From positions 496,001 to 560,000 of the forward strand of contig NZ_CP126741.1 in the NCBI RefSeq assembly GCF_030246905.1: a stretch of DNA of 64,000 nucleotides, read 5' to 3'. The first letter of the stretch is position 1. Each line of letters begins with the position of its first letter. The notes under the pieces were generated by a model. It ran no database searches. It saw nothing but the letters and a program-made list of their open reading frames with translations, and had not been told where the DNA came from. Shown here piece after piece: positions 35,527 to 45,978 of the stretch. The stretch is from Microbacterium sp. zg-Y818 (GTDB taxonomy: Bacteria; Actinomycetota; Actinomycetes; Actinomycetales; Microbacteriaceae). Made by a program: the position numbers and the translations under genes.

Positions 35527-36906
35527 ATGAATCGCCTTCTCGTCGCCCTCCTCGCCGCCTTCGACGCCGTTCTGGCCGTCGCTGTGGGGCTCGTTGCCGC
35601 GCTCGCGCCCCTCACGCTGCTGTGGATCTTCGGTTTCGGAGCCGATGCCCCGTGGGTGGGCCTCTGGCCGGCCGCGGGGCGCATCTGGCAGCTCGGGCAT
35701 CTCGTGCCACTCGCGGTGAGCCTGCCCGAGGAGTTCACGGTTCCCCTGGGGATCGACGCGGCCGCGGCGTCGTTCACCGTCTCACTGGCACCGCTCGCGC
35801 TGACGGTCTTCACCGCCGTCTTCGCCTTCCGCTCGGGTGCCCGCGCCGCCGCCGCCGGAGCCTGGGTCGTGGGCGTGCTCACCGGTGCCGTCGTCGTGGT
35901 GGCGGCAGCGGCGGCGGTGCTCGCCACGACCGCCAACGACATCGCCGCGGTCGAGCCGTGGCAGGCCGTGGCCCTCCCCGCCCTGGTATACACGGTGCCG
36001 GCACTCGCCGGAGCGGTGTCGGTGGCCTGGCGAGACGGCGACGACGGCGTGGTCGACAGCGTGCGCGTGGTGCTCGACCGCCGCGGCGGCGCGTGGTCCG
36101 AGGTCCCCGGTCTCATCGCCCGCGGCACGGCGATCGTGCTGATGGCGCTCATCGGGGTCGGTGCGCTGCTGATCGCCGCCGCCGTGCTGCTGCGCGGATC
36201 GCAGATCATCGCCCTCTTCCAATCCGCGCAGGTCGACGCGCTGGGCGCCTCGGTGTTCACCGTCGGCCACCTGGCTTACCTCCCCACCTTCGTGGTGTGG
36301 GCGGTCTCCTTCATCGCCGGACCCGGCTTCGCGGTCGGCCTCGACACCGTCGTGTCGCCGGTGGGCACCCAGGTCGGTCTGCTCCCGGGCATCCCGGTGC
36401 TCGGCGCGCTTCCCGAATCCCCCTCGCCGTGGCTGCTGCTGCTCGCGCTGCTGCCGGTGGCCGCCGGTGCGCTGGCGGGGTGGACGGCGCGGTCGCAGCT
36501 GGTGCGCGACCGTGCCGGCGTCCCCGGGCCCGAGCCGATGGGTGCGCGCGTCGTGGTGACGCTCGGCATCGCCCTGCTCTCCGGAGCGGGGGCCGCGCTG
36601 CTGGCCGCCGTTGCGTCGGGATCCATCGGTCCTGGGACGCTCGCCTCGGTGGGACCGGATCCCGGCCCACTCGCCCTCACCGTCGGACTCGAGGCCGCGA
36701 TCGGGGCGGCCGTCCTGCTGCTCTCGCCCCGCGGCCGCGACGAGCCCGATGCCGTTCTGGAGTCCGTGCAGCGTGCGCCCGAACCTGCGCCGACCACCGA
36801 GCCCATCCCCGTGGTGTTCGACGCGACGCCGGACCCCCACCGGGACGACGGCATCGCGGGGCCGGAGGCCACGGCCGAGCGCGGGTCGCGCCCGCCGGTA
36901 GACTGA
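35527..36906 (+). CDS. PerM-like (DUF6350) membrane protein
   Basis: A 459-residue polytopic membrane protein that resembles the actinobacterial cell-division-associated PerM/DUF6350 family, which in mycobacteria stabilises FtsB. It has eight or more helices, an N-terminal [20 protein letters not shown] start, the conserved [20 protein letters not shown] and [19 protein letters not shown] in mid-protein, and an acidic, Pro-rich cytoplasmic tail. It lies directly before purN, as in many actinobacteria. The last codons form the -10 box of purN. Confidence 0.85.
   Translation: MNRLLVALLAAFDAVLAVAVGLVAALAPLTLLWIFGFGADAPWVGLWPAAGRIWQLGHLVPLAVSLPEEFTVPLGIDAAAASFTVSLAPLALTVFTAVFAFRSGARAAAAGAWVVGVLTGAVVVVAAAAAVLATTANDIAAVEPWQAVALPALVYTVPALAGAVSVAWRDGDDGVVDSVRVVLDRRGGAWSEVPGLIARGTAIVLMALIGVGALLIAAAVLLRGSQIIALFQSAQVDALGASVFTVGHLAYLPTFVVWAVSFIAGPGFAVGLDTVVSPVGTQVGLLPGIPVLGALPESPSPWLLLLALLPVAAGALAGWTARSQLVRDRAGVPGPEPMGARVVVTLGIALLSGAGAALLAAVASGSIGPGTLASVGPDPGPLALTVGLEAAIGAAVLLLSPRGRDEPDAVLESVQRAPEPAPTTEPIPVVFDATPDPHRDDGIAGPEATAERGSRPPVD
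36899..36904 (+). promoter_or_regulatory. -10 box TAGACT inside the end of the perM-like gene
   Basis: TAGACT lies within the final Val-Asp-stop codons (GTA GAC TGA) and ends six bases before the GTG start of purN. Confidence 0.6.
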
Positions 36907-36910
36907 CCGC

Positions 36911-37504
36911 GTGCTCAGGGTCGCCGTCCTCATCTCAGGTGCAGGGTCGAATCTCCGGGCCCTCCTCGAGGCGACGACCGATCCCGCCTTTCCCGCCCAG
37001 GTGGTCGTCGTCGGTGCGGACCGGCAAGCCGCCGGTCTCGCGCACGCGGACCACTTCGGCATCCCGAGCTTCGTCGTCCCCTGGCGCGGCGCCGCCGAGC
37101 GCGAGGCGTGGGGTGAGCAGCTGCAGCAGCAGCTCGAGCGCTGGCAGCCGGACCTCGTCGTGCTGAGCGGTCTGATGAAGCTGCTGCCCGCCGCCGTCGT
37201 CGAGGCGTGGTCGCCGCGCATCGTCAACACGCATCCGGCCTACCTCCCCGAGTTCCCCGGCGCGCACGGCGTGCGCGACGCCCTCGCTGCCGGCGCCGCC
37301 CGTACCGGGGCGAGCGTCATCGTCGTCGACAGCGGTGTCGACTCCGGGCCCATCCTCGCGCAGGAGCGCGTGCCGGTGCTGCCCGAGGACGACGAGCACA
37401 CCCTGCACGAGCGCATCAAGCCCGTCGAGCGGCGCCTGCTGATCGACGTCGTCCGCCGTATCGCCGTCGGTGAGCTGGACCTCACCGCGGCATCCGCACA
37501 CTGA
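36911..37504 (+). CDS. purN: Phosphoribosylglycinamide formyltransferase
   Basis: The 10-formyl-THF-dependent GAR transformylase of purine synthesis, 197 residues. It starts [19 protein letters not shown]. The catalytic Asn and His are in [16 protein letters not shown] and the Asp in [11 protein letters not shown], so all three are present. The GTG at 36911 is supported by TAGACT six bases upstream. purH follows 16 bases after the stop with its own ribosome binding site, so the two should be one operon. Confidence 0.97.
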   Translation: MLRVAVLISGAGSNLRALLEATTDPAFPAQVVVVGADRQAAGLAHADHFGIPSFVVPWRGAAEREAWGEQLQQQLERWQPDLVVLSGLMKLLPAAVVEAWSPRIVNTHPAYLPEFPGAHGVRDALAAGAARTGASVIVVDSGVDSGPILAQERVPVLPEDDEHTLHERIKPVERRLLIDVVRRIAVGELDLTAASAH

Positions 37505-37520
37505 CCCGGAGGAGTTCTCC

Positions 37521-39128
37521 ATGGCCGGCCCGAGCCACGACCCGTCCCTGTACCGTCCCCGCGACATCGTCCCGGTGCGCCGCGCCCTCGTGTCGGTGAG
37601 CGACAAGACCGATCTGCTCGTGCTCGCCCGAGCCCTGGCCGATGCGGGCGTCGAGATCGTCTCGACCGGCTCGACGGCGGCCACCGTGCGCGAGGCGGGC
37701 TTCGCCGTGACCGATGTGGCATCCGTCACCGGATTCCCCGAGTCCCTGGGCGGGCGCGTGAAGACCCTGCACCCGAGCGTGCACGCGGGCCTGCTGGCGG
37801 ACCTGCGCCTGGAGGACCACGAGCGGCAGCTCGCCGAGCTCGGCATCGCGCCGTTCGAGCTCGTGGTGGTGAACCTCTATCCCTTCGTCGAGACGGTCGC
37901 CTCGGGTGCGTCCGCCGAGGACGTCGTCGAGCAGATCGACATCGGCGGGCCTGCGATGGTGCGCGCGAGCGCCAAGAACTTCGCCAACGTCGCGGTCGTG
38001 GTCTCTCCCGAGTCCTACCCGGCCGTCATCGACGCCATCGCCACCGGCGGCACCTCGCTCGCGCAGCGGCGGGAGCTCGCCGCCCGCGCCTTCTCGCACA
38101 CCGCCGCGTACGACACGGCCGTGTCGACGTGGTTCGCCGAGCAGACCCTCGCCGAAGAAGGCGACCTGCCCGCGCACCTGACCATCAAGGCCGAGCGGCT
38201 GGCGAACCTGCGCTACGGCGAGAACTCGCACCAGCGCGCCGCCATCTACACGACGACGGGCGGGCACGGCATCGCCCAGGCCACCCAGCTGCAGGGCAAG
38301 GAGATGTCCTACAACAACTACGTCGACTCCGACGCCGCCCTGCGCGCCGCCTTCGACCTGATCAAGCCCGCCGTGGCGATCATCAAGCACGCCAACCCGT
38401 GCGGCATCGCCGTGGCAGCCCCGCAGGCGCTGGATCCGATCGCGTCGGCGCACCTGCGCGCCCACGAGTGCGACCCGGTGTCGGCGTTCGGCGGCGTCAT
38501 CGCCGCGAACCGCACCGTGACGCTGAAGATGGCCGAGAATCTGCGTGACATCTTCACCGAGGTGATCGTGGCGCCGGACTTCGAGCCCGAGGCGCTGGAG
38601 GTGTTCCGGCTCAAGAAGAACCTGCGGGTGCTGAAGCTCCCCGCCGACTGGCGCCAGGAGCCGATGGACGTGCGGCTGGTGTCGGGCGGCCTGCTGCTGC
38701 AGGACGCCGACCGGTTCCCGAACGAGATCGAGTCGCTCGTCGACGGGTGGCAGTTGGTCACCGGCGAGCGTCCCGCGGACGAGGACCTGATGAACCTGTC
38801 GTTCGCGTGGAAGACCTGCCGGGCAGTGAAGTCCAACGCCATCGTGCTGGCGAAGGCCTCGGCCACGGTCGGGATCGGCATGGGCCAGGTCAACCGCGTC
38901 GACTCGTGCCGGCTCGCGGTGGAGCGGGCCGGCGACCGTGCGGCTGGTTCGGTCGCGGCATCCGATGCGTTCTTCCCCTTCGCCGACGGCGTGCAGGTGC
39001 TGCTCAACGCCGGCGTGCGCACGATCATCCAGCCCGGAGGCTCGGTGCGCGACGAAGAGGTCATCGACGCGGTGCGGGCCGCCGGTGCCACGATGTACTT
39101 CACCGGGGAGCGTCACTTCTTCCACTGA
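37521..39128 (+). CDS. purH: Bifunctional AICAR formyltransferase / IMP cyclohydrolase
   Basis: The last two steps of IMP synthesis in one 535-residue protein. The N-terminal IMP cyclohydrolase (MGS-like) domain has [18 protein letters not shown] and GGRVKTLHP. The C-terminal AICAR formyltransferase has [11 protein letters not shown], the catalytic Lys-His in [10 protein letters not shown], and [11 protein letters not shown] near the end. CGGAGGAG before the ATG is a strong ribosome binding site. Family length is normal. It completes the purN-purH operon. Confidence 0.98.
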   Translation: MAGPSHDPSLYRPRDIVPVRRALVSVSDKTDLLVLARALADAGVEIVSTGSTAATVREAGFAVTDVASVTGFPESLGGRVKTLHPSVHAGLLADLRLEDHERQLAELGIAPFELVVVNLYPFVETVASGASAEDVVEQIDIGGPAMVRASAKNFANVAVVVSPESYPAVIDAIATGGTSLAQRRELAARAFSHTAAYDTAVSTWFAEQTLAEEGDLPAHLTIKAERLANLRYGENSHQRAAIYTTTGGHGIAQATQLQGKEMSYNNYVDSDAALRAAFDLIKPAVAIIKHANPCGIAVAAPQALDPIASAHLRAHECDPVSAFGGVIAANRTVTLKMAENLRDIFTEVIVAPDFEPEALEVFRLKKNLRVLKLPADWRQEPMDVRLVSGGLLLQDADRFPNEIESLVDGWQLVTGERPADEDLMNLSFAWKTCRAVKSNAIVLAKASATVGIGMGQVNRVDSCRLAVERAGDRAAGSVAASDAFFPFADGVQVLLNAGVRTIIQPGGSVRDEEVIDAVRAAGATMYFTGERHFFH

Positions 39129-39132
39129 CGCA

Positions 39133-39168
39133 GAGTGAGTATTCGCGGTGTCGAGTGAGTATTCGCGG
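39133..39168. repeat. Two direct copies of GAGTGAGTATTCGCGG
   Basis: Two identical 16-mers at 39133-39148 and 39153-39168 (20-bp period) directly follow purH. Two related copies in the opposite orientation lie at 41620-41654, so the pair brackets the two genes between. Confidence 0.85.
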
Positions 39169-39179
39169 CCCCGTTCGCG

Positions 39180-40607
39180 TCAGGGAGTCGGCCGCCCGTA
39201 GGCCTCGAGCCAGCGCAACCACACCTCGCTGACGGTCGGGTACGCGGGCACCGCGTGCCATAGCCGCTCGAGCGGCACCTCGCCGACCACCGCGATCGTC
39301 GCGGCCTGCAGCAGCTCTGCGACATCGGGACCGACGAAGGTCGCCCCGACGAGCACCCCGCGGTCCTCGTCGACGACGGCGCGGGCCTGCCCGCGGTAGT
39401 CGTCCGCGTACACCGACGCACCGGCGACGGATGCCAGATCGTAATCGAGCACGCGGGTGCGCAGCCCCGCGTCGGTCGCGGCCTTCGCCGTGAGCCCCAC
39501 CGATGCCACCTCGGGGTCGGTGAAGGTGACCTGCGGCACGGCGGCGCGGTCGGCGGTGGCGACGTGCGCGCCCCACGGCGCGTCCTGCACGGCGCCCCCG
39601 CGGGCGCGCGCGGCGATCACGTCGCCCGCGGCGCGCGCCTGGTACTTGCCCTGGTGGGTCAGCAGCGCCCGGCCGGTCACGTCTCCGACCGCGTACAGCC
39701 AGTCGGTGCCGTGCACGCGCATCGTGTCATCGGTCTCGAGCCAGTCGCCGGGGGAAAGCCCCACCGCATCGAGTCCGAGGTCGCCGGTGCGGGGCGTGCG
39801 GCCGGTGGCCACGAGCACCTCCGCGGCGGCGACGCGCGTGCCGTCGGAGAGGTGGAGCACGGCATCCGCCCCCTGCTCCCGCTCGGCACGGAGGACCTCC
39901 ACTCCTCGGCGGATGTCGACACCCGCCGCGCTGAGGGATGCCGCCACGAACTCGCCCGCGAACGGCTCCATCGACCCGAGCAGGCGCGAGCGCACGATGA
40001 GGGTGACCGCGGCCCCGAACGCGGCGTACGCCGTCGCCATCTCGGCGGCGACGACCCCGCCGCCGATGATGGCCAGCGACTCCGGCACGGTCTCGGCGCT
40101 GGTGGCATCCCTGCTCGTCCACGGTTGGATGTCAGCGAGGCCGGCGACGTCGGGCAGGAGCGCGGCCGAACCGGTCGCGACGACGACCGCGTGCCGGGCG
40201 ACCAGCGTGGTCGTGGTGCCATCGGCGGAGGCGACCTCGACACGACGGATACCGGTCAGGCGCGCGTGACCGCGCACCAGGTCGATGCCGGCGCCGTCGA
40301 GCCACTGCACCTGGCCCTCGTCGGACCAGTCGTGGGTGATGCCGTCACGTCGGCGGAGCACCGCGGCGACGTCGAGGTCGCCGGTCACCGCTTCGCGCGC
40401 CCCGGCGACGGCACGGGCGGCGCGGAGCGCGGAGGGGGCCCGAAGCAGCGCCTTGGACGGCATGCATGCCCAGTACGAGCACTCGCCGCCGACCAGCTCG
40501 GCCTCGACGATGACCGTCGTCAGTCCGCCCTGCACGGCGCGGTCGGCGGCGTTCTCGCCGACGGCTCCGGCTCCGATGACGACGACGTCGTAGGTGCGCT
40601 CGGTCAT
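39180..40607 (-). CDS. Pyridine nucleotide-disulfide oxidoreductase (mercuric-reductase/LPD-like)
   Basis: A 475-residue flavoprotein with FAD motif VVVIGAGAVGENAA, the redox-active CxxxxC in GGECSYWACMPSKALLR, an NAD(P) motif LAIIGGGVVAAEMA, TGRTPRTGDLGLD, AVGDVTGRALLTHQ and a C-terminal dimer domain ending YPTVSEVWLRWLEAYGR. The motif set is that of lipoamide dehydrogenase, glutathione or mercuric reductase relatives. The usual C-terminal HxxxxE is present as HAVPAYPTVSE, in which the Glu is further on. There is no MerA heavy-metal domain. Substrate unknown. TAGCGT lies seven bases before the ATG. Confidence 0.92.
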   Translation of the reverse strand: MTERTYDVVVIGAGAVGENAADRAVQGGLTTVIVEAELVGGECSYWACMPSKALLRAPSALRAARAVAGAREAVTGDLDVAAVLRRRDGITHDWSDEGQVQWLDGAGIDLVRGHARLTGIRRVEVASADGTTTTLVARHAVVVATGSAALLPDVAGLADIQPWTSRDATSAETVPESLAIIGGGVVAAEMATAYAAFGAAVTLIVRSRLLGSMEPFAGEFVAASLSAAGVDIRRGVEVLRAEREQGADAVLHLSDGTRVAAAEVLVATGRTPRTGDLGLDAVGLSPGDWLETDDTMRVHGTDWLYAVGDVTGRALLTHQGKYQARAAGDVIAARARGGAVQDAPWGAHVATADRAAVPQVTFTDPEVASVGLTAKAATDAGLRTRVLDYDLASVAGASVYADDYRGQARAVVDEDRGVLVGATFVGPDVAELLQAATIAVVGEVPLERLWHAVPAYPTVSEVWLRWLEAYGRPTP

Positions 40608-40614
40608 CTCCGGC

Positions 40615-40620
40615 ACGCTA
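40615..40620 (-). promoter_or_regulatory. -10 box TAGCGT, leaderless start
   Basis: On the minus strand TAGCGT ends seven bases before the ATG at 40607. Confidence 0.6.
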
Positions 40621-40682
40621 GCGGGCGTCGGCCGGCGGCGCCAGCGGTCGCACGTCGATTCCCCGATGACGTCGGCAGACCC

Positions 40683-40688
40683 TAGCCT
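40683..40688 (+). promoter_or_regulatory. -10 box TAGCCT, leaderless start
   Basis: TAGCCT ends six bases before the GTG at 40695. It is divergent from the flavoprotein promoter 62 bases away. Confidence 0.65.
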
Positions 40689-40694
40689 GGCGCC

Positions 40695-41573
40695 GTGGCC
40701 TTCTCCTCCGCGCGCCCCGACTCCGAGACATGGCTGGCTGGCCGCCGCCACCGTAGCCGAACGCCGATGACCTTCGTGCACGCATCCGCTCGGGAGTGGG
40801 CGGCGGACCATTCGACAGCCATGGCGGTGAGGCTCGGGCGGCTGGAGACGATCGCGTTCCAGCATCACCCCGGCATCCATCGTCACTTCGGCAGCGACGG
40901 TGCCCTCTACGCCTCGGCGCCTCGTCCGCAGCGGTCACGGCTCGCGCAGACCGGCACAGCGGTGCTCGTGACCCTCGCCATCATCGGCGTGGCCGCGCCG
41001 GCCGCGGCCGTTGCCGTGCTCGGAGCCGACCGGTTCGAGTTCTTCCGCATGGATGCCGCTCGCTCGGTGCCCCTCGCCGGGGTGCTGTTCCTTATCGCCG
41101 CCGTGACCCAGATCGTGCTCCTGGTGCGCTGGGTGCGCGCCAGTGCCCGCTACGACGGCTTCACGGCGGGGATCGTGCTCGTCGCTGCGGTGTTCTCCGG
41201 TTTCGGCCTGGTGGCGTTCCCGAACATCGCCGCCTATCCCGGTTCGACCGGGTGGCAGGACTGGTACCCGGCCACCGTCGTCACCTTCGCCATCTCCGTC
41301 CTGTCGCTGGTGGCGCAGCTGGTCCGGCGCGGCACGCGGCGAAGCGCGCCCGTCGCCGAGACGCCCGCCATGCCCGCGGGCGCCGACCCGAGCGAGACCG
41401 CCCGCCTCATCGCGCAGCTCCCGGAAAGCGAGCGGGCAGGGATCGAGGCCGACCGCGAGGCCGCGCTGCAGATCCTGCACGCACGGGGGCTCATCGACGA
41501 CGCGACCCTCGCGCGCGCCAGGGCGACACCGCTCGGGCAGCTCCACAGCCTCGACGACGAATTCGCCGCATAG
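40695..41573 (+). CDS. Hypothetical membrane protein with four helices
   Basis: I do not recognise this family. The 292-residue protein has a soluble, basic first 80 residues, four hydrophobic segments (near TAVLVTLAIIGVAAPAAAVA, VLFLIAAVTQIVLLVRWV, IVLVAAVFSGFGLVAFP and VVTFAISVLSLVAQLV) and a soluble C-terminal 90 residues. The last part, with ETARLIAQLPESERAGIEAD and IDDATLARARATPLGQL, looks like a short helical SHOCT-type end. The GTG at 40695 is set by TAGCCT six bases upstream. It is divergent from the flavoprotein gene, and both lie between the GAGTGAGTATTCGCG repeat pairs. Confidence 0.7.
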   Translation: MAFSSARPDSETWLAGRRHRSRTPMTFVHASAREWAADHSTAMAVRLGRLETIAFQHHPGIHRHFGSDGALYASAPRPQRSRLAQTGTAVLVTLAIIGVAAPAAAVAVLGADRFEFFRMDAARSVPLAGVLFLIAAVTQIVLLVRWVRASARYDGFTAGIVLVAAVFSGFGLVAFPNIAAYPGSTGWQDWYPATVVTFAISVLSLVAQLVRRGTRRSAPVAETPAMPAGADPSETARLIAQLPESERAGIEADREAALQILHARGLIDDATLARARATPLGQLHSLDDEFAA

Positions 41574-41619
41574 CGGGGGGCGGGCGCGGGGATCTACTCC
41601 GCGCTCACGACGGACACGA

Positions 41620-41654
41620 CGCGAATACTCACTCAAGCGCGAGAATACTCACTC
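41620..41654. repeat. Two inverted-orientation copies of GAGTGAGTATTCGCG
   Basis: On the minus strand 41620-41634 is an exact 15-mer match to the left pair, and 41638-41654 is a variant with two extra bases (GAGTGAGTATTCTCGCG). They lie between the membrane-protein gene and the alkA promoter. Confidence 0.85.
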
Positions 41655-41711
41655 GGCACTGATGTCCGATTCCCGCGAGTGGGTGGGGTGCGGGAGTGGC
41701 AGGCTGGAGAC

Positions 41712-43253
41712 ATGCCCGGATTCGACGAGCGCTACAGCGCCATCCACGCGCGCGACGCGCGCTTCGATGGCCAGTTCGTCACGGCCGTGCGCACGACCGG
41801 CATCTACTGCCGCCCCAGCTGCCCCGCGCGCACACCCAAGCCCGGCAACGTCGAGTTCTTCGACACGAGCGCTGCCGCCCACGAGGCCGGCTACCGCGCC
41901 TGCAAGCGGTGCCTCCCCGAGGCCGCACCGGGATCGCCGGCCTGGGACCTGCGCGGCGACACCGCCGGCCGCGCCATGCGCCTCATCGCCGACGGCGTCG
42001 TCGAGCGCGAAGGCGTGCCGGGCCTGGCCGCGCGCCTCGGATACTCCAGCCGGCACCTCTCGCGCCTGCTCACCGCCGAACTCGGCGCCGGCCCCCTCGC
42101 GCTCGCCCGCGCCCACCGCGCGCACACCGCCCGCATGCTGCTCGTCGGCACCGACCTGCCGATCGCGGACGTCGCCTTCTCGGCGGGCTTCGCCAGCGTC
42201 CGCCAGTTCAACGACACCGTGCGCGAGGTCTTCGGGATGCCGCCCCAGCAGCTACGCGCTCGCCGTCCCGGCACCCGCGCAGGCCAGGGCCCCGACGCCG
42301 ACCCCGGCGCCGACGCCGGCGCCATCGACCTCGTCCTCCCCGTACGCCCGCCGTTCGACGTCGACGGGCTCTTCGCCTGGATGTCCGCCCGTGCCATCGC
42401 CGGCGTCGAGACGGCGACGGCGACCTCTTTCGCACGCACGCTCGCGCTCCCCGGCGGACCGGCCTGGTTCCGCCTGCGCGCCGCAGGCCCCGACCGGGTG
42501 CGGCTCGACGCCCGGCTGACCCGGCTGGGCGATCTGCCGACGCTGGTGGCGCGGGCGCGGCGGCTGTTCGACCTGGATGCCGACCCCGTCGCCGTCGACG
42601 AGGCGCTCGGGCGCCACCCCGAACTGCGCGCCTCGCTCGCTTCGACCCCGGGCATGCGGGTGCCCGGCGCCGCCGACCCGCACGAGATGCTCATCCGCGC
42701 GATGGTCGGGCAGCAGATCTCGGTGGCGGCCGCCCGCACCGCGCTGGTGCGGCTGACCGAGGCGCTGGGGGAGAGGGTCCCGGCCCACGAGGGCACCGAC
42801 CGGCTGTTCCCGACGATGGCGGCCATCGCCGAGCACGGCGCCGACGTGCTGCGCGGGCCGGCCGCCCGCGTCCGGGCACTCACCGGCGCGGCGGGACTGA
42901 TGGCGTCGGGCGAGCTGACGCTCTCGCCCGGCGACGACGCCGCCGACCAGCGGGCACGCCTCTTGGCCCTCCCCGGTGTCGGGCCGTGGACGGCCGACTA
43001 CGTGCGCATGCGCGTGACCGGCGACCCCGACGTGCTGCTGCCCGGCGATGTCGCCGCCCGCACAGGCGCTGCCGCCCTCGGGATTCCCGCGGACCCCGCG
43101 GGTCTCGTCGCCTGGTCCGCGCGCACCGCGCCCTGGCGCACATATCTGACCGCCCACCTCTGGCGAGCCGCCCTGCGCCCACCCGCCGGGCAGCACACGC
43201 CCCCCGAACCGACCCCCGAACCGGCGCCGGAACCCGAAGGAGTCCCCGCATGA
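41712..43253 (+). CDS. alkA: Ada-type regulator / AlkA DNA-3-methyladenine glycosylase fusion
   Basis: A 513-residue protein joining three parts. The N-terminal Ada domain (residues 1-80) has the four zinc/methyl-acceptor Cys in YCRPSCPAR and CKRC, so it can take a methyl group from phosphotriesters. A complete AraC-type double HTH follows ([38 protein letters not shown]). The C-terminal AlkA glycosylase has the helix-hairpin-helix [15 protein letters not shown] and the catalytic Asp in LLPGDVAAR. It would both sense and remove alkylation. CAGGCT six bases before the ATG is a weak -10. The stop overlaps the ogt start in ATGA. Confidence 0.95.
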   Translation: MPGFDERYSAIHARDARFDGQFVTAVRTTGIYCRPSCPARTPKPGNVEFFDTSAAAHEAGYRACKRCLPEAAPGSPAWDLRGDTAGRAMRLIADGVVEREGVPGLAARLGYSSRHLSRLLTAELGAGPLALARAHRAHTARMLLVGTDLPIADVAFSAGFASVRQFNDTVREVFGMPPQQLRARRPGTRAGQGPDADPGADAGAIDLVLPVRPPFDVDGLFAWMSARAIAGVETATATSFARTLALPGGPAWFRLRAAGPDRVRLDARLTRLGDLPTLVARARRLFDLDADPVAVDEALGRHPELRASLASTPGMRVPGAADPHEMLIRAMVGQQISVAAARTALVRLTEALGERVPAHEGTDRLFPTMAAIAEHGADVLRGPAARVRALTGAAGLMASGELTLSPGDDAADQRARLLALPGVGPWTADYVRMRVTGDPDVLLPGDVAARTGAAALGIPADPAGLVAWSARTAPWRTYLTAHLWRAALRPPAGQHTPPEPTPEPAPEPEGVPA

Positions 43254-43741
43254 CCGCCCTCATCGAGACCATCGACACCGCCGACGGCCCCTTCACGATC
43301 GTCGCCGACGCCGAAGGCCGCGTGCTCGCCTCGGGCTGGACGGCCGACGCGGACGCGATGATCACCCGCATCCACCCGGCGCTGCGCCCTGAGACGGTGC
43401 GGGCGGGGGCGACGGATGCCGCCGGTGCCGTCCTCGCCTACTACGGCGGCGACCTGCGGGCGATCGACCGCGTGAGCGTCGTGCAGCAGGGCACCGCGCT
43501 GCAGCGGGCCGGCTGGGATGCCCTGCGCCGCATCGAGCCGGGCCGACCGCTGACCTACACCGCCTTCGCCGCGGCGATGGGCCAGCCCGCCGCCGTGCGC
43601 GCCGCCGCGTCGATCTGCGCCCGCAACGCGCCGGCGCTCTTCGTGCCGTGCCACCGCGTGATGCGCGCCGACGGCAGCCTAGGCGGCTTCGCGTGGGGCC
43701 TTCACATCAAGCGGGCTCTCCTGGTGCACGAGTCCGCCTGA
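43250..43741 (+). CDS. ogt: Methylated-DNA-[protein]-cysteine S-methyltransferase
   Basis: The suicide enzyme that takes methyl groups from O6-methylguanine, 163 residues. The active-site motif [15 protein letters not shown] is complete, with the acceptor Cys, and [20 protein letters not shown] is the DNA-binding helix-turn-helix with its Arg finger. It is coupled to the Ada/AlkA gene by ATGA, so both arms of alkylation repair are made together and probably autoregulated through the Ada domain. Confidence 0.96.
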   Translation: MTALIETIDTADGPFTIVADAEGRVLASGWTADADAMITRIHPALRPETVRAGATDAAGAVLAYYGGDLRAIDRVSVVQQGTALQRAGWDALRRIEPGRPLTYTAFAAAMGQPAAVRAAASICARNAPALFVPCHRVMRADGSLGGFAWGLHIKRALLVHESA

Positions 43742-43749
43742 ATCGGGTG

Positions 43750-43779
43750 TTGCGTTCAGGGAATTCCCAGGGATAGTCT
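43750..43779 (+). promoter_or_regulatory. Promoter with palindromic spacer, upstream of the ABC exporter
   Basis: TTGCGT (43750-43755) and TAGTCT (43774-43779) are 18 bases apart. The spacer contains the perfect palindrome GGGAATTCCC (43759-43768), a likely regulator site. Confidence 0.6.
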
Positions 43780-43828
43780 GGAGGGCTGTCGCCTTTCGCG
43801 GCAGCATCCCACGACTGAGGAGGACGCC

Positions 43829-43906
43829 ATGTACCAGGCCGCCGTCACCGCGAAGCCGATCGTGCGCCTCCTCGCCCCCGCCGGTCGTCGACCGGTGGCC
43901 GGGTAG
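43829..43906 (+). CDS. Candidate 25-residue leader peptide before the ABC exporter
   Basis: A short [18 protein letters not shown] at the start and ending RRPVAG, with a very strong ribosome binding site (GAGGAGG) seven bases upstream and a promoter about 50 bases before it. It has no homologue I know. Its own sequence contains CCGGT-N5-ACCGG, and 260 untranslated bases separate it from the transporter genes. In Bacillus the heterodimeric exporter BmrCD is controlled by translation of a leader peptide (BmrB); this layout is alike, though the peptide itself is not. Confidence 0.5.
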   Translation: MYQAAVTAKPIVRLLAPAGRRPVAG

Positions 43907-44166
43907 GCGCCGGTCCCCAGCGAGGTTCCCGCCCCGCCGCGCCGCACGCGCCGTCCTCACCGGGTGGTGAGAGTTGCGCTGCGGACCGGAGTCGGTGCCC
44001 GCTCGCTCCCTGCCCCTTTCCGCGCCCACGTCAGCGAAGCCGACGGCCCCGGGCCGACGAGCGCCGCCCCGGCGTGACCCGCCGGAGTCGTCGCACGGCC
44101 GCCCCCGCCGAATCGAACCGCCCCCGCCGAAGCCCCGCGCATCCGGATCCAACCCCTCGAAGGACC
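43907..44166 (+). other. Structured leader between the short ORF and the ABC genes
   Basis: No gene is seen here; with the promoter and short ORF it makes a 425-base non-gene stretch. It holds CTCACC-GGGT-GGTGAG (about 43957-43972) and CCGGTCC near 43911, which can pair with GGACCGG near 43984. These could form alternative structures, but I cannot find a clear U-tract terminator. GAAGGA precedes the ABC start at 44167. Confidence 0.4.
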
Positions 44167-45978
44167 ATGTCTTCCTCGCCTCAGAGACTCTCCACACCCC
44201 GTGCGCTCGCGCGACTCCTGCCGTTCGTCAAACCCGTGATGCCGCGTCTCATCGGCGGCCTCATCGCCGCGTTCGGTGCCGCGCTGGTCAGCCTGCTGAT
44301 CCCGCTCGTCCTCGAAGCCGCCGTCGACGGCCCCATCGCGACCGGTGACATTCCGCTCATCGTCTGGGCGGCGGCGGGTGTGCTGGTGCTCGGCGTGCTC
44401 GAGGCCTTCTTCGTCTGGCTCCGCCGCGCGTTCGTCCTCAGCCCGGCCACCGGCGTCGAGTACGAGATCCGTCAGCAGTTCTACCGTCGGCTGCAGCGCC
44501 TGCCGGTGTCGTTCCACGACCGCTGGCAGTCCGGTCAGCTGCTCAGCCGCATGATGCAGGACATCAACCTGATCCGCCGGTGGCTCGCGTTCGGCTCGAT
44601 CCTGCTGCTGGTGAACGTGCTCACGATCATCATCGGCGCCTTCTTCCTCTTCCGCTGGCATTGGGCGCTGGGCGCCACGTTCCTCGTGGTGTCGATCCCG
44701 CTGTGGTTCTTCGGATTCCGATTCGAGCGCACGTACGGCGTGCTGGCGCGTCAGAGCCAGGACCAGGCCGGGGACCTCGCCACGTCGGTGGAAGAGAGCG
44801 TGCACGGCATCCGCGTGCTCAAGGCCTTCGGCCGCGGCAAGCACGCGCTGCAGAAGTTCACCGCGCAGGTGCAGACGCTGCGCACCACCGAGCTGCGCAA
44901 GGCGCGCGAGGTGGGTGTGCTCTGGTTCTGGCTTGAGGTCGTACCGATGGTGGCGTTCGCCGTGTGCCTGCTCATCGGCATCTGGCTCGCCAGCGAGGAT
45001 CAGCTCACGGTGGGAGAGCTCTTCGCCTTCTTCGCGATGGCGACGGCGCTGCGCTGGCCGCTCGAGTCGCTCGGCTTCCTCTTCGCCTTCCTCGTCGACG
45101 CCCGTACGGCCACCGACCGCGTGTTCGAGGTGCTCGATGAGACCAACGACATCGTCGACCCGGTGAACCCGAAGACGATCGCCCAGCCCCGCGGTGAGCT
45201 GGCCTTCCGCGGCGTGCACTTCCGGTATCAGGATGCCGGTGCCGACGAGCGCGACCTGCTCGATGGCATCGACCTCGTGCTGCAGCCGGGGGAGACGATG
45301 GCCCTCGTCGGCCTCACCGGCTCGGGCAAGACCACCCTCACCACCCTGCCCGCGCGCCTCTACGACGTCACCGAGGGTGCGGTGGAGCTGGACGGCGTCA
45401 ACGTGCGCGACCTCACCCTCGAGGACCTGCGCCGGCACGTTGCGATGGCCTTCGAGGATGCCACGCTGTTCTCCTCGTCGGTGCGCGAGAATGTGCTGCT
45501 CGGCCGTGACGACCTGCGCCCCGACAGCCCCGAGGCCGACGCCGTGCTGGCGGAATCCCTCGCCATCGCACAGGCGCAGTTCGTGCACGAACTGCCAGAA
45601 GGCGTCGACACCCTCGTCGGCGAGGAGGGGCTGAGCCTGTCCGGTGGGCAGCGTCAGCGCCTGGCGCTGGCGCGTGCCGTGGCGGCGCGTCCGAGCGTGC
45701 TGGTGCTGGACGACCCGCTGTCGGCGCTCGACGTCGACACCGAGGCCCTCGTCGAGGCGGCGCTGCGACGAGTGCTGGCGACCACGACCGCGCTCATCGT
45801 GGCCCACCGCCCGTCCACGGTCGCCATGGCCGACCGTGTGGCGGTGCTCGAGGCGGGCCGCATCACGGCCGTCGGCACCCACAGCGAACTGCTGCGCACG
45901 AGCGAGCACTACCGATACGTCATCTCGAGCTTCGAAGCCGAGGAACGCACCCAGCGCGAGACGGAGGTGAACCTGTGA
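44167..45978 (+). CDS. ABC exporter half-transporter with degenerate catalytic site
   Basis: A 603-residue type IV (B-family) exporter half: six helices, then a nucleotide-binding domain. Walker [10 protein letters not shown] is near 381, signature [10 protein letters not shown] near 490, Walker [13 protein letters not shown] near 514. The catalytic Glu after Walker B is Asp, so this subunit carries the degenerate site of a heterodimer such as BmrC/D, LmrC/D or TM287/288. The stop overlaps the next gene's GTG. Substrates of this group are drugs, lipids or peptides; none can be named here. Confidence 0.95.
   Translation: MSSSPQRLSTPRALARLLPFVKPVMPRLIGGLIAAFGAALVSLLIPLVLEAAVDGPIATGDIPLIVWAAAGVLVLGVLEAFFVWLRRAFVLSPATGVEYEIRQQFYRRLQRLPVSFHDRWQSGQLLSRMMQDINLIRRWLAFGSILLLVNVLTIIIGAFFLFRWHWALGATFLVVSIPLWFFGFRFERTYGVLARQSQDQAGDLATSVEESVHGIRVLKAFGRGKHALQKFTAQVQTLRTTELRKAREVGVLWFWLEVVPMVAFAVCLLIGIWLASEDQLTVGELFAFFAMATALRWPLESLGFLFAFLVDARTATDRVFEVLDETNDIVDPVNPKTIAQPRGELAFRGVHFRYQDAGADERDLLDGIDLVLQPGETMALVGLTGSGKTTLTTLPARLYDVTEGAVELDGVNVRDLTLEDLRRHVAMAFEDATLFSSSVRENVLLGRDDLRPDSPEADAVLAESLAIAQAQFVHELPEGVDTLVGEEGLSLSGGQRQRLALARAVAARPSVLVLDDPLSALDVDTEALVEAALRRVLATTTALIVAHRPSTVAMADRVAVLEAGRITAVGTHSELLRTSEHYRYVISSFEAEERTQRETEVNL

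Noticed and set aside
39133..39168. CRISPR array, from the direct repeats after purH
   Set aside because: Only two copies with a four-base spacer, no cas genes, and matching copies in inverted orientation 2.5 kb on.
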